Assembly (NCBI RefSeq): GCF_022809715.1 | Contig: NZ_CP094460.1 | Coordinates: forward strand, 2,170,001-2,234,000 | Direction of reading: 5' to 3' | Source: Burkholderia pyrrocinia | GTDB lineage: Bacteria; Pseudomonadota; Gammaproteobacteria; Burkholderiales; Burkholderiaceae | Length of the DNA: 64,000 nt | Shown: positions 35,277 to 43,857 of the stretch, in pieces | Layout: each line of letters opens with the position of its first letter | Position numbering within the stretch: the first letter of the stretch is position 1 | Translations under genes and position numbers: made by a program | The notes under the pieces: model-generated | What the model saw: only the letters and a program-made list of their open reading frames with translations | Told to the model about the DNA's origin: nothing | Database searches by the model: none

Positions 35277-35713
35277 CTGTATGTTGCGCCCAACATCTCG
35301 GAAGCGACCTACTACAACTGGAAAGCGAAGTTCGGCGGGATGACGGTCTCCGAAGCACAGCGCCTGAAGGAACTGGAGCAGGAGAACAGCAAGCTCAAGC
35401 GCCTGTTGGTTGAATCTATGCTCGATAACGCCGCGTTGAAGGACCTGCTGGCTCGAAAGTGGCGAGCCCGCAGGCCAAGCGCGAAGCGGTCCGGATATTG
35501 ATGACCGAACGCGCCATGGGTGTTACCCGGGCCTGCGGGCTGGTAGGGATTTCGCGCTCGCTGTTCCACTACGAATCACGCCGCCGAGTTGACGACGAAG
35601 CGCTGACTGGCCGGATGATGGCCATCGCCGCGCCGAAGCGCCGATACGGCTATCGCCGGATTCACGTGCTGTTGCAGCGGGATGGCTGCTTCGCCAACAG
35701 GTGCAGTGTCTGA
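35277..35713 (+). pseudogene. IS3-family transposase fragment (orfA end plus orfB start)
   Basis: Reading the plus strand gives the C-terminal part of an IS3-group OrfA (EATYYNWKAKFGGMTVSEAQ, then the leucine-zipper-like LKELEQENSKLKRLL). In an overlapping frame from about 35459 comes the first 80 residues of OrfB (ERAMGVTRACGLVGISRSLF and RRYGYRRIHVLL). Both genes are cut: OrfA lacks its helix-turn-helix start and OrfB lacks the whole DDE domain. This is an inactive internal scar, best compared with IS407- or IS2-like groups. No terminal inverted repeats remain. Confidence 0.82.
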
Positions 35714-35957
35714 CGGTGACTACCTTTATGCTGTACGAGTTGGTCGCGCTGTAGGTTGCTAACTATCGAACAAGCTTCTCCGATATGCGAATCTCATGGC
35801 GCGTATGAATCGAATTGCGAATCCTGACGAGCTGGTTGGTAGCTAGCGGAGATCGGAGGATGCCACCTACGATTGCCGTGTAGGTGGGGAATCTGCGAGA
35901 GAGAAAAGCAGCGCCGCGTGCGTATGGACCTTAATCAACACGGCGCGCCGGGGCGGC

Positions 35958-36101
35958 TTATTTCTTTGGTTTGGACTTGTTCGATGCGGGACCCTTGCGC
36001 TGTGCTAGGTCAGATGCTGCGACCTCCTTTTCCTTCTTTGTCGACTTCGGATCACGCAAGATCTTGCCCGCGTCCGATGCGGCTTTCTTTCCCGTTGCCA
36101 T
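35958..36101 (-). CDS. Small basic Ala/Lys/Ser-rich protein
   Basis: A 47-residue protein starting MATGKKAASDAGKILRDPKS, with a strong GAGAGGTGACC ribosome site upstream of the ATG at 36101 and a TAA at 35958. It is lysine-rich with repeated A-x-D/D-P-K motifs and probably unstructured. Similar small proteins occur widely in proteobacteria without known function (recalled). It may bind nucleic acid, but that is only suggested by composition. Confidence 0.65.
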   Translation of the reverse strand: MATGKKAASDAGKILRDPKSTKKEKEVAASDLAQRKGPASNKSKPKK

Positions 36102-36211
36102 GGTCACCTCTCGTTGTGGTGGAACCCTGAGTATCAGGGCAAAATAATCGTATTAACTTGCGTGGCAAACTTCAAGGGGTATATCTTCCACCTCGTCTAG
36201 GACCATTTGAA

Positions 36212-36924
36212 ATGAGTAACGATGCTTCGTATTGGCAGAATTTTGCAGGCCCGGTTGCGGCAGCACTTATCACCTCTACCCTGACGTTGGGGGGATAGGT
36301 TGGCAACTGAGTCGTCAGGAAGCGCATGCTGAGCGCGTGCGTTTTATCGATGGTGCACAGGCTACCGCGCAGGAGACAAGTCGATTGTTGAACGATGGCT
36401 ACAATGAACTAGCCAAAATGACCATTGCCTCACACAACAAGGGCTGGAAGGAGTTTTCGGCGTCGTCTTGGGCAGACTATATGGCATTCCACCGGCGCTG
36501 GCGTGAACAACTGATCGTTGAACACTTCAAGCTGGTCCGATATTTCGGGAAGCATATGGCTGACGACCTGATTCACGTCGATGAGATTGATCTTCATCCG
36601 GTGAGCAACCTTTCATCTCCTAATCCATGTATGCCTTCTGGTGGAAAAGGTGATCTCGACATTGCCAAACTGGCGTATGTCACCGAGTGCACGACACGCA
36701 TGGCAGCTGTCACGCAAGATGTTATCGATGACGGAATTACGCACAAGACCGACGATGGCATCATAAGTTCCATTCAAGAGCATAGCAGACAAGAGAACTT
36801 TGAATCTCAGCTCATAGAGGACTACGAAAAATCGACTGTGCGGTACCTTCGGGTGCTTGACGACACGTTGACGCAGCTTGGCGATCCTCAGGTCACGGTA
36901 GTGACACGGGGCTCTGGGGCTTGA
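36212..36924 (+). pseudogene. Membrane-anchored hypothetical protein, frameshifted at a G-run
   Basis: ATG 36212 opens a frame encoding an N-terminal hydrophobic segment (NFAGPVAAALITSTLTLGG) that stops at 36296-36298. Immediately downstream another frame continues to 36924 with a 200-residue soluble helical domain (WQLSRQEAHAERVRFIDGAQ...). Adding one G to the six-G run at 36289-36294 joins the two smoothly. So the intact protein has one membrane helix plus a cytoplasmic helical domain. The break could be a sequencing error, a true mutation or slippage-based phase variation. No function is recognised. Confidence 0.65.
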
Positions 36925-37028
36925 TTCATTGAAATAATTTTGTCTGAAGAGAGATGCATGAGCTCCTATAGCACGGCGTCATTCGCAAAGGAGCAGCAAG
37001 GTATCCGACGCTGCCGTGGCACGCGGCT

Positions 37029-38153
37029 CTACACGGACGTGGCCCACATCGACTTGTCGAACGCAAATGCAAGTGGACGTGTGGGGCCCCATTCGCGTTT
37101 CGCAAGCCCTAGATCGATCGGTCCGAGGAAAAGTGCAAGGTTCCAACCACCGCGATGGACGGTACTCCTGTAGGCAATTCCGTCCAGCGCTCCGGCTTTA
37201 AACGAATGATCACGCATGAACTCAGTAACAACCTGTGATGGCAGGTAGTCAATATGTACCTGCTCGTCCCGCGCGACCGGCTTCATGATGTCGTCGGCAA
37301 AGTCATGTAGGAATTTGAGCGTCAGGGCTGGTGCGCGTGCGGAATCGGAAAACACACCAGGCACGGGGGGGAGGCAGCGAAGATCCAGAATCCGTATCGG
37401 GCGCGCCGTGCGCCAGCGTCCTACCTTTGCTTGTTCCGTGCGAGTTTCTTTTAGAGCGGTCACCTGCGACGATGCGAGATATAGCATCGGGATACCGGCA
37501 GGATTCATGCGATTGCTTTGACGAGCGAGGTGGGCTGGAGGTGGCCCAAAATTTGATGCCCCGACGCGCTGCCCCTTCTGAAGATCTGGCCGAGCACGCC
37601 AAAATCCCAATCCGGGAGGAATCTCCGTTATCAAGCCGAGGTCTTCACTCGCATGAGCGATGCTATTCAACAGTGATGCAGGGGTGAGCGAGTCTTGGTC
37701 GTCCCTACCACTGGCGTGAAAAAAGAACCTCCGTTCGTGCTTTACTGTCGAGCAAAACGATTCCCAACTGCTCCACAACGCATGGTCAAGGTCAAGTGCG
37801 CCGACATCGAAGTCGCACCAAGGTTCATCAGTCATGGCGCCCGCAATAGCCGAGTTCAGCCTGCCGCTATAGTCTCGAGGAAAATCCAACCCGACCTTGG
37901 CGAGCATGTCCCACGAATCCCAGTGCTCCCCTAAATATCCCCCTTCCGCTGAACAATATCCAAGTTGATCGACTGCTCTGCCATAGTAACGCCTAAGGCA
38001 TTCCTCGATGCGATTCACAATTTTGTGGAACTCCCCTGTTGGGGAGTCAAACTTGTTGCAGACGCAGCAGCCACGGGGACCATCTTGGTTCCGAACCCAA
38101 GCACGCAAGTCATGATCAGAGAAGCAAGAGGAGCAAACGCGATCCAGGCTCAT
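37029..38153 (-). CDS. HEPN-like/RES-domain protein (putative NAD+-targeting toxin)
   Basis: A 374-residue protein from the ATG at 38153 (MSLDRVCSSCFSDHDLRAWV); the frame stays open upstream to 38696 but that part looks non-coding. The N-terminal half has a CSSC/CCVC zinc-like cluster and a helical HEPN-type region. The C-terminal half is a RES domain: GFWRARPDLQKGQRVG, MLYLASSQVTALKETR with the conserved Tyr/Ser/Glu set, and a later HRGGWNLALF. RES toxins degrade NAD+ and are normally neutralised by Xre/MbcA antitoxins. No antitoxin is adjacent here. Divergent from the helical-repeat/nuclease pair. Confidence 0.78.
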   Translation of the reverse strand: MSLDRVCSSCFSDHDLRAWVRNQDGPRGCCVCNKFDSPTGEFHKIVNRIEECLRRYYGRAVDQLGYCSAEGGYLGEHWDSWDMLAKVGLDFPRDYSGRLNSAIAGAMTDEPWCDFDVGALDLDHALWSSWESFCSTVKHERRFFFHASGRDDQDSLTPASLLNSIAHASEDLGLITEIPPGLGFWRARPDLQKGQRVGASNFGPPPAHLARQSNRMNPAGIPMLYLASSQVTALKETRTEQAKVGRWRTARPIRILDLRCLPPVPGVFSDSARAPALTLKFLHDFADDIMKPVARDEQVHIDYLPSQVVTEFMRDHSFKAGALDGIAYRSTVHRGGWNLALFLGPIDLGLAKREWGPTRPLAFAFDKSMWATSV

Positions 38154-38338
38154 GGGTAGATTGATAAATGCGGAATGACTGATCGGAAGTTTTTGGAGGG
38201 GCAGTACGCCGTCATCGTATCTCACGATGCCACGAGTACCTAGCTGACCTAGGCAATCGAGGACGTCGTGGGGGGAAGAAACTTGCACAATCGCCCAATT
38301 ACAGAGGCAACTGATTGACGCTGATAGGCTGTCTGTAC

Positions 38339-38451
38339 GGGGACGGCTCAAAGGAGGAGCCGTCTCCGGGAGTGGCCATTCGCGACATGTACCCAAGTAG
38401 CCGCTTGCGGCTGGCACCTGCCGGTCGCGACTGGCGGAAACTGCCCCCGGA
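38339..38451. other. Highly structured intergenic element, candidate ncRNA or site
   Basis: Stem A pairs 38339-38349 with 38357-38367 (11 pairs, one G-T, seven-base loop). Stem B pairs 38375-38386 with 38424-38435 (GCCA-TCGCGAC with GTCGCGA-TGGC, one mismatch). Inside B, 38399-38404 (AGCCGC) pairs with 38407-38412. CCGGG at 38366-38370 can pair with CCCGG at 38446-38450 as an outer closure competing with A. It lies between divergent RES and helical-repeat genes. It could be an RNA, an operator array or a repetitive extragenic element; no copy elsewhere in the window was seen. Confidence 0.5.
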
Positions 38452-38537
38452 GCAGAGACTACATGTTTTCGGTGCGTCGACAGATTAAAATGAATTTCGG
38501 CATTTGTCTTCTCTGAAACGACAGAGGTTCTAAGCTC

Positions 38538-41084
38538 ATGGTTAGCGAACGGGATTACCAGCGGACGGTGGAAGTCGGCCAGCGCAACCAGGAAGTTAAG
38601 GTTCTTATCCAGAACTGGTGTGGTCACGCGAGGATCGAAAAAACCGGCGGCACGGGGATGATTGAAGCCGCTACCGGCTTTCCGATCGGCCACCACTCAA
38701 TGGCCTGTGACCACGCCCCTGCTGGCGGAATCGCAACGTGGTATCTCGAGGAGGCGGCGCTTGCGTTCTACGATCGAAACTGTGTAAATTGCACCGTTAG
38801 GCAACCATTGCGTTTCCCCAATCTTGTGGAACTCGTGGGCCGCCGAGATCAGATGGTGGCTGCCATGGCGGCCGATCAAGAGCGGCAAGAAAGAAAGCTG
38901 CGCGATGAACTCGATGCCCGCCAGAAAGTGCGCGTTGCACTTCAGACTAATGCGGCAGTACCCGTTGTTTCCTTGATTGAAGATCTGCAGGCACTGGATC
39001 AAACTCGTACGGAGTCAGCGTCCGAGAAGATCATTGCGACGGCTCGTCTCGCGCCCGAGGTGTTTGCCGACGACGTCGTCGACTACCTCTTCCATCTGAT
39101 TGAATCGAACGAGTCGTGGGCGATCGAAACGGCACTGAGCTGTCTCCAGATAGTATCCCAGGACCACAAGCGGCTCGTTGCTTGCGCGATGCAATGTCTT
39201 TCGAGGGAGCGCAATATCGCGATTGCTGCACAAGTCTTGCTGGCACACCTTGATTTGGTTGATGCTTCCCAAGCGGAAGCGGCCGTTAAGAGCTTGTGCT
39301 TGCTGGCTGCGCCGCCACGTCACGACTTCGATTTTTCCGAACCCGAGAAACGCCCCGAGGCGCTGCAAGCTTTAGCGTCTAGATTTCCCGCAGCTGTGGA
39401 AAGGGCGCTAGATGGTCTGATTGCTAGTCAATCGAGTTTTGTGGTCAAGGCCGCGGCGAGAGCAATTCCGCTCGCATATGGTTGCAATGCCTATCCATTA
39501 AGTTTGGTTCGCAGCCTTGCTGCAAAACTCGCTCGAGTCGATTCTTTGATCGATATCGACTCAGACTCGGAAATGCGCGAAGTCGTGCACGCGCTGGAGC
39601 GCGCGCTTGTCTATGCCATGCTGGCAGACGATCAAGAGGTCGACGCATTGCTCGTAAACTACTATCAAGGAGCTTCTTCTGCCGGAGAAGAGCGGATCGC
39701 CGGCGTTTACTCCACGTTGTTGAGATTGCCGGGCAATCGCTTTGAATCTGTCGATGTGATTCCCGATCTCAGGCCTTACGGGATAGCGCTACGCCGCCTC
39801 TTGACATGGGTTACAACGACGCAGAATCCCGATGTATTGCAGGAGACTCACGAAGCCTTGCGACACTTTCCGGAGCAGCTAACTCAGGTCGCATGCGATC
39901 AAATGGAACTCCTGCTGGGAACGGCTGCGTTGTTGGATCAGGCGCTCGCGGACGTCACCAATCCTCCGGTGCAGGTGTCTTCTGGCGAAGCGAGCGCTTT
40001 CCTCGCGCAGATGGACCGCCGTAACAGACGACAGCAATTGGCTTGTCTGCGTTCGGCCATTCTGGAATGGGCGAGTAGCGCGGCGGCCGAAAGTACAGTT
40101 ATCGCGGCGAAATTCATCGGCTTTATCGCTAGCGACGTACAGTGGCCGGAGCAGTTCCGTAGCGCACTCATACGGGCCTTGCCGCCGTTGATGCATACAG
40201 CGGCATCGACGAATGCTGTGCTCCCGTTCCTGTATGGCGCAATGGTCGGGGAGTCTGCGTTGGTGAGAATGGCGGCCGCGCAGACATTGCGGGAGCTACG
40301 TCACTTGAGCATGACCGATCTTCCGTCCCTTGTGCACGATGCATTTCTGTTGCTGTTGTCCGACCCGATCATCGGTGTTCATCAGTCTGCCGCTGAGGCA
40401 CTTGAGCGCATTTCCTTTCCAGAGGAATACGAAGATCGAATTACCGAGCAGGTCATGGCGATTTTCATGGCGTATGCTCAGGGTGACCGCGAACATGATT
40501 CGTTTCTTGTGACTTGTATCGAGCTCCTAGTCGGCCGCTTGCATGAGAAGCCACGCTTCGCTGGGGTATGGGGACCCGTCTTTGTTGCAACCTTGATGAA
40601 GGTCGACGTAGCGATCGTGCTACGACGCGGTCACTCGTGGATGTTGACGCGACTAGTACCGATAAAGGGCTTTCCTGATCTCCTTCTCAAGCTCTTGCGG
40701 TCGGAGGAGCGTTACGACACCTATGACGATCAATTGGTTTCGTTACTGCGTGAACTGCCCAAAGACCATTTGCTCGGCATGCAGGCGGCCCTAGTAACCT
40801 TGTGCGAGCAGCGCTCCGACGATTGGGTATTGGCCGCGGCCTGTATCGAGGTTTTTAGCGTAGTCGGTGCTTGGGATGTTGCCGCGAAGATTGCAGGCCA
40901 CTCCCATGACATATTGCCTGATTCAACTCGGATGCTGATACGTAAACAATACGCGCAGTTATCGATGCTTGGGATAGAGTTCGAGCGACACCTTGCGACA
41001 GGAAACCATGCAGATGCTCTCGAATGCGCTAGCCAATGGCGGCAGACGTTTGAGGGCGTGAAGCGCAACAGAGGCGAAGAATGA
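38538..41084 (+). CDS. Large helical-repeat (HEAT-like) protein with N-terminal Cys/His cluster
   Basis: An 848-residue protein of unknown function. The first 100 residues hold a cysteine/histidine cluster (WCGH, MACDH, CVNC) that probably binds zinc. A charged coiled-coil-like helix follows (DQERQERKLRDELDARQK). About 700 residues of amphipathic helix pairs resemble HEAT/ARM repeats (for example LVRMAAAQTLRELRHLS and IGVHQSAAEALERISF). No enzymatic motif is visible. The stop overlaps the start of the nuclease gene (ATGA), so both are made together. It probably serves as sensor or scaffold for that nuclease; this is inference from coupling. Confidence 0.7.
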   Translation: MVSERDYQRTVEVGQRNQEVKVLIQNWCGHARIEKTGGTGMIEAATGFPIGHHSMACDHAPAGGIATWYLEEAALAFYDRNCVNCTVRQPLRFPNLVELVGRRDQMVAAMAADQERQERKLRDELDARQKVRVALQTNAAVPVVSLIEDLQALDQTRTESASEKIIATARLAPEVFADDVVDYLFHLIESNESWAIETALSCLQIVSQDHKRLVACAMQCLSRERNIAIAAQVLLAHLDLVDASQAEAAVKSLCLLAAPPRHDFDFSEPEKRPEALQALASRFPAAVERALDGLIASQSSFVVKAAARAIPLAYGCNAYPLSLVRSLAAKLARVDSLIDIDSDSEMREVVHALERALVYAMLADDQEVDALLVNYYQGASSAGEERIAGVYSTLLRLPGNRFESVDVIPDLRPYGIALRRLLTWVTTTQNPDVLQETHEALRHFPEQLTQVACDQMELLLGTAALLDQALADVTNPPVQVSSGEASAFLAQMDRRNRRQQLACLRSAILEWASSAAAESTVIAAKFIGFIASDVQWPEQFRSALIRALPPLMHTAASTNAVLPFLYGAMVGESALVRMAAAQTLRELRHLSMTDLPSLVHDAFLLLLSDPIIGVHQSAAEALERISFPEEYEDRITEQVMAIFMAYAQGDREHDSFLVTCIELLVGRLHEKPRFAGVWGPVFVATLMKVDVAIVLRRGHSWMLTRLVPIKGFPDLLLKLLRSEERYDTYDDQLVSLLRELPKDHLLGMQAALVTLCEQRSDDWVLAAACIEVFSVVGAWDVAAKIAGHSHDILPDSTRMLIRKQYAQLSMLGIEFERHLATGNHADALECASQWRQTFEGVKRNRGEE

Positions 41085-42532
41085 GGCCAAATTTGACCCG
41101 CCCCGACGTGCGTTCGCCACGCTTGAACGCCGCGGAAGCGTTGCTGCGGTTCCCAGAGAATGCAAAGACGGAAGATTTGAATGCACTGGCCGGCGAGCTA
41201 GACTCGATTTCGGCGTCTTTTGCCAATCCAGCCGCTGCTGTCGCATACGCGGCGTTTGCGGGGTTGTTGCGCATTTCGGCAAGCATAGTCCAATGGCACG
41301 ATGCTGTTTTGACGGCGCTACCAGACGCTGACCGCTTCTTACGAAGCGCGAAGGCACGCTACCCACTTTGGCTGAAGGAATATGAGAGCCAGGTGGCGGC
41401 TGCTAGTCTGGTCCAAGCCAGCAAAGCACTGCTTGACGTATCTAGTTTGGATGATGCCGTGAAGCTTCTCAACGCAGTTGGTGCTATACCTCTGCCGCTC
41501 GGCATGTTTGCCCAAGACATCCGTTTTACAGGGAAGATGCGCGACCCGCACTTCGATAAGCGGCCGGGGGCCGAGCCGCTCACGGTAGCATTTCTGAAGT
41601 TCCAGATTGACTTGATCGACGCGCAGCACACCCATCAGCTTACGCCTGGAGAAGTTCACGATCTGGAGTTGGAAGTCCGCGTCACGCGGTGGCCAGAGGA
41701 GCATAGTGAACTGCAACTTACACCGGTTTCTGTGGAGCCCGCCTCAACGTACGAATTCCCAAGTTTTCGTTTTTCCCGTCCGCCGGGTGATCCGCCATAC
41801 GTCTTACGTCAGCGAGGTCGCGCCATTCTGAAGGTGTCGCAAGGTCTCCATGCGAGGCCGTTCGAATTCAAGTACGCAGCGGAGTTTTTGCCACCGAAGT
41901 CGGAGCAGCCGGTTGCGATTGTGGGACACCGTACGCTGCTTATTGATGGCACAGATCCATCGCGTTCTATGTGCGGATACCCTGCAATGGACCGGCGCCT
42001 CGTCGAGTTTCGCGAAGCGTTACGCAGAGTGCCGGGCATTGCGCAGCCGGAGTTGCTTGACCTGCTAACTATCCTCTCGGCGGTGTTCAATCTTGCCGGC
42101 AGTGCGGTTCAAGACGCGCTGTTCCCCGGCATGCGGTCTGAGGCTGAGTTCCAACAGGATGTTCGTGCCGCATTGCGACGCAGCGCATCCATCGGGATCG
42201 AACTGGACGAACATGCCAACGCAGCGGGTGGTGCCACTGATTTGTCGTTCCGCGGAATCCCCATCGAGTTGAAGGTTGAGAAATCGGCGCTTTTCGCTCT
42301 AGAGGATGGCCGACGCTTTACTCGTCAAACAGCATCCTATGCAATGGCGAAGGGAAAAAAGACTGCGGTGCTCTGTGTGCTGGATTGCAGCCCAAAGAAC
42401 GGGCCGCCACGTGACCCTGCGCAGTTGGTGGGCCTTCAATCTGTGGAAAATGGTGTTGAGGTCTGCGTACTGATCATCCAGGGAAATTTGCAGAAGCCGA
42501 GTGCGCTCTCGCGCGGTCCGAGGTGCCAATAA
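41081..42532 (+). CDS. PD-(D/E)XK nuclease-like partner of the helical-repeat protein
   Basis: A 483-residue protein. The first 320 residues are unrecognised, with helical then beta-rich character. The C-terminal 150 residues carry a restriction-nuclease pattern: acidic helix SEAEFQQDVRAALR, ATDLSFRGIPIELKVEK with Asp and the ExK pair, then a helix with RQTASYAMAKGKK and a strand AVLCVLD. It overlaps the preceding gene by four bases. The likely role is DNA or RNA cleavage triggered through the helical-repeat protein. It ends at the edge of the foreign region, about 40 bases before the LD-carboxypeptidase start. Confidence 0.72.
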   Translation: MRPNLTRPDVRSPRLNAAEALLRFPENAKTEDLNALAGELDSISASFANPAAAVAYAAFAGLLRISASIVQWHDAVLTALPDADRFLRSAKARYPLWLKEYESQVAAASLVQASKALLDVSSLDDAVKLLNAVGAIPLPLGMFAQDIRFTGKMRDPHFDKRPGAEPLTVAFLKFQIDLIDAQHTHQLTPGEVHDLELEVRVTRWPEEHSELQLTPVSVEPASTYEFPSFRFSRPPGDPPYVLRQRGRAILKVSQGLHARPFEFKYAAEFLPPKSEQPVAIVGHRTLLIDGTDPSRSMCGYPAMDRRLVEFREALRRVPGIAQPELLDLLTILSAVFNLAGSAVQDALFPGMRSEAEFQQDVRAALRRSASIGIELDEHANAAGGATDLSFRGIPIELKVEKSALFALEDGRRFTRQTASYAMAKGKKTAVLCVLDCSPKNGPPRDPAQLVGLQSVENGVEVCVLIIQGNLQKPSALSRGPRCQ

Positions 42533-42569
42533 TATGCAGAGTCAGAAAGCACTCGAGGATATCCGTTCA

Positions 42570-43439
42570 ATGGAATCAAGACGCAAGACAGTGGGCGTCG
42601 TCGCGCCTGCAGGTGTGCCCGATCCGCAAGGAATCGAGCGCGGCATCGCGCTCGTCGAAAGCTGGGGCTTCAAGGTCACGACGAGCGCACATCTCGGCAG
42701 CCGGTATCGCTATTTCGCCGGTACCGCCGAGGAGCGCGCGGACGATCTGCGACGCGCCTTGATGGATCCGTCAATCGATATCGTCTGGCTCGCGCGAGGG
42801 GGATTCGGTTGCGCGCATCTGCTCGAGCACCTGCCCGACGAGATCGCGACGCCGAAGACGATCATCGGTTTTTCCGACGCGACGTCGCTGTTCTGCGCGC
42901 TTGCAGACCGGCCCGGCGTGCGCTTGTTGCACGGTCCGACATTCCACAGCCTGGCAACCAAGGTCGACGACGCGACGCGTGCCGACATGCGCGCAGTGCT
43001 GACCGGTGGCAAACGCGCCCCGCTGAGCCTGCGGCATTTGTCCGGCGCCCCTGGTGCGGTACAGGGACGTCTGTGCGGCGGCAACGTGACGGTGCTCGCG
43101 AGCGTCGCGGGTACACGCTGGTCGCTTCGCTCACGCGATGCGATCGTACTGCTGGAGGACGTGACGGAATTCGGCTACCGGCTCGACCGCAGCCTGACGC
43201 AACTGCGTCTGAGCGGCGCGTTCGACGGGGCCCGCGCGTTCGTGCTCGGGCAATTCACGCGCTGCCCGATCCCGGACGGTGCGGATTTCACGCTCGAGCA
43301 GATGCTTGTCGACGTGCTGGGCGGCTTCGGCCTGCCGATCTACTCGGGTCTGCCGATCGGACATGAACACCGCAACATCACTTGGCAATACGGCAACCAG
43401 GCCGCCATCGAGAACAGCGCGATCCGGTTCGTCGCGTAG
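42570..43439 (+). CDS. ldcA: LD-carboxypeptidase (muramoyltetrapeptide carboxypeptidase)
   Basis: A 289-residue S66-family peptidase that trims the terminal D-Ala from murein tetrapeptides during cell-wall recycling in the cytoplasm. The nucleophile segment IIGFSDATSLF, the glutamate segment LEDVTEFGYRLDRSL and the histidine segment IGHEHRNITW supply the Ser-Glu-His triad. GC-rich, native-looking codon use starts here, in contrast to the genes to its left. ATG 42570 (MESRRKTVGVV) is preferred; ATG 42534 is in frame and would sit two bases past the nuclease stop. Confidence 0.9.
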   Translation: MESRRKTVGVVAPAGVPDPQGIERGIALVESWGFKVTTSAHLGSRYRYFAGTAEERADDLRRALMDPSIDIVWLARGGFGCAHLLEHLPDEIATPKTIIGFSDATSLFCALADRPGVRLLHGPTFHSLATKVDDATRADMRAVLTGGKRAPLSLRHLSGAPGAVQGRLCGGNVTVLASVAGTRWSLRSRDAIVLLEDVTEFGYRLDRSLTQLRLSGAFDGARAFVLGQFTRCPIPDGADFTLEQMLVDVLGGFGLPIYSGLPIGHEHRNITWQYGNQAAIENSAIRFVA

Positions 43440-43647
43440 CGTCGAATCTAGAAGGACAGGAGCTGCCGCCTGTATTCAGGGGGCCTCTCGATTCCGCCAA
43501 CACCTGGCCAACTGGCACACGCACGCGTGCAGTGCGATATCCGATGATGAAAGGATCCTCTGGGGCTGCTGGCAGCGCACTTGATGCTCGAACAACGAGA
43601 CGGTTCCTAACAATAAGAAGATCTCGGCAAAAAGTGACGTGTCAGGA

Positions 43648-43857
43648 TTACGGCTTAGCTTTTGTATCAACTGCCACAATCGACACAGCCCCTCTCACAA
43701 CCACGAGTTTCTCTCGCGGCGTCACCACTTTCTCGGCCGTTGGCGCAGGCTTTCTGGTCGATGAAGTCGAGCCCGACCGCGCGGTCGCGACGCCGACACG
43801 GACCTCGCCCGGCTTCGTCGTGCCGAGCGAGCCACTTCGACGGGTGTTAGTAATCAT
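43648..43857 (-). CDS. Small hypothetical protein coupled to the Ntn-hydrolase gene
   Basis: A 69-residue basic, Thr/Ser/Val-rich protein (MITNTRRSGSLGTTKPGEV...). Its ATG overlaps the end of the upstream proteasome-like gene by 11 bases, suggesting coupled translation. No membrane segment or known motif is present. Coding status rests on the coupling and on the lack of a competing gene. Confidence 0.4.
   Translation of the reverse strand: MITNTRRSGSLGTTKPGEVRVGVATARSGSTSSTRKPAPTAEKVVTPREKLVVVRGAVSIVAVDTKAKP

Larger units (their letters stand above)
15728..42532. mobile_element. Tn7-like genomic island with defence cargo (extent inferred)
   Basis: The span from the drop in GC after the LysE-family gene to its return at the LD-carboxypeptidase gene. 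It contains regulators, a tnsA-tnsB-tnsC-tniQ-tniQ module near the left edge, and about 20 kb of cargo rich in nuclease, helicase and toxin-like genes. In Tn7 the tns genes sit at one end and cargo between them and the other end; the layout here agrees. The right end and target duplication were not located. Parts of the cargo, such as the IS3 fragment and the segment beyond it, could be separate insertions. Confidence 0.55.

Noticed and set aside
38154..38696. Upstream extension of the RES-type protein to a 555-residue form
   Set aside because: The extra 181 residues run through a palindrome-rich intergenic region and into the divergent gene; the ATG at 38153 starts a recognisable zinc/HEPN-like domain.
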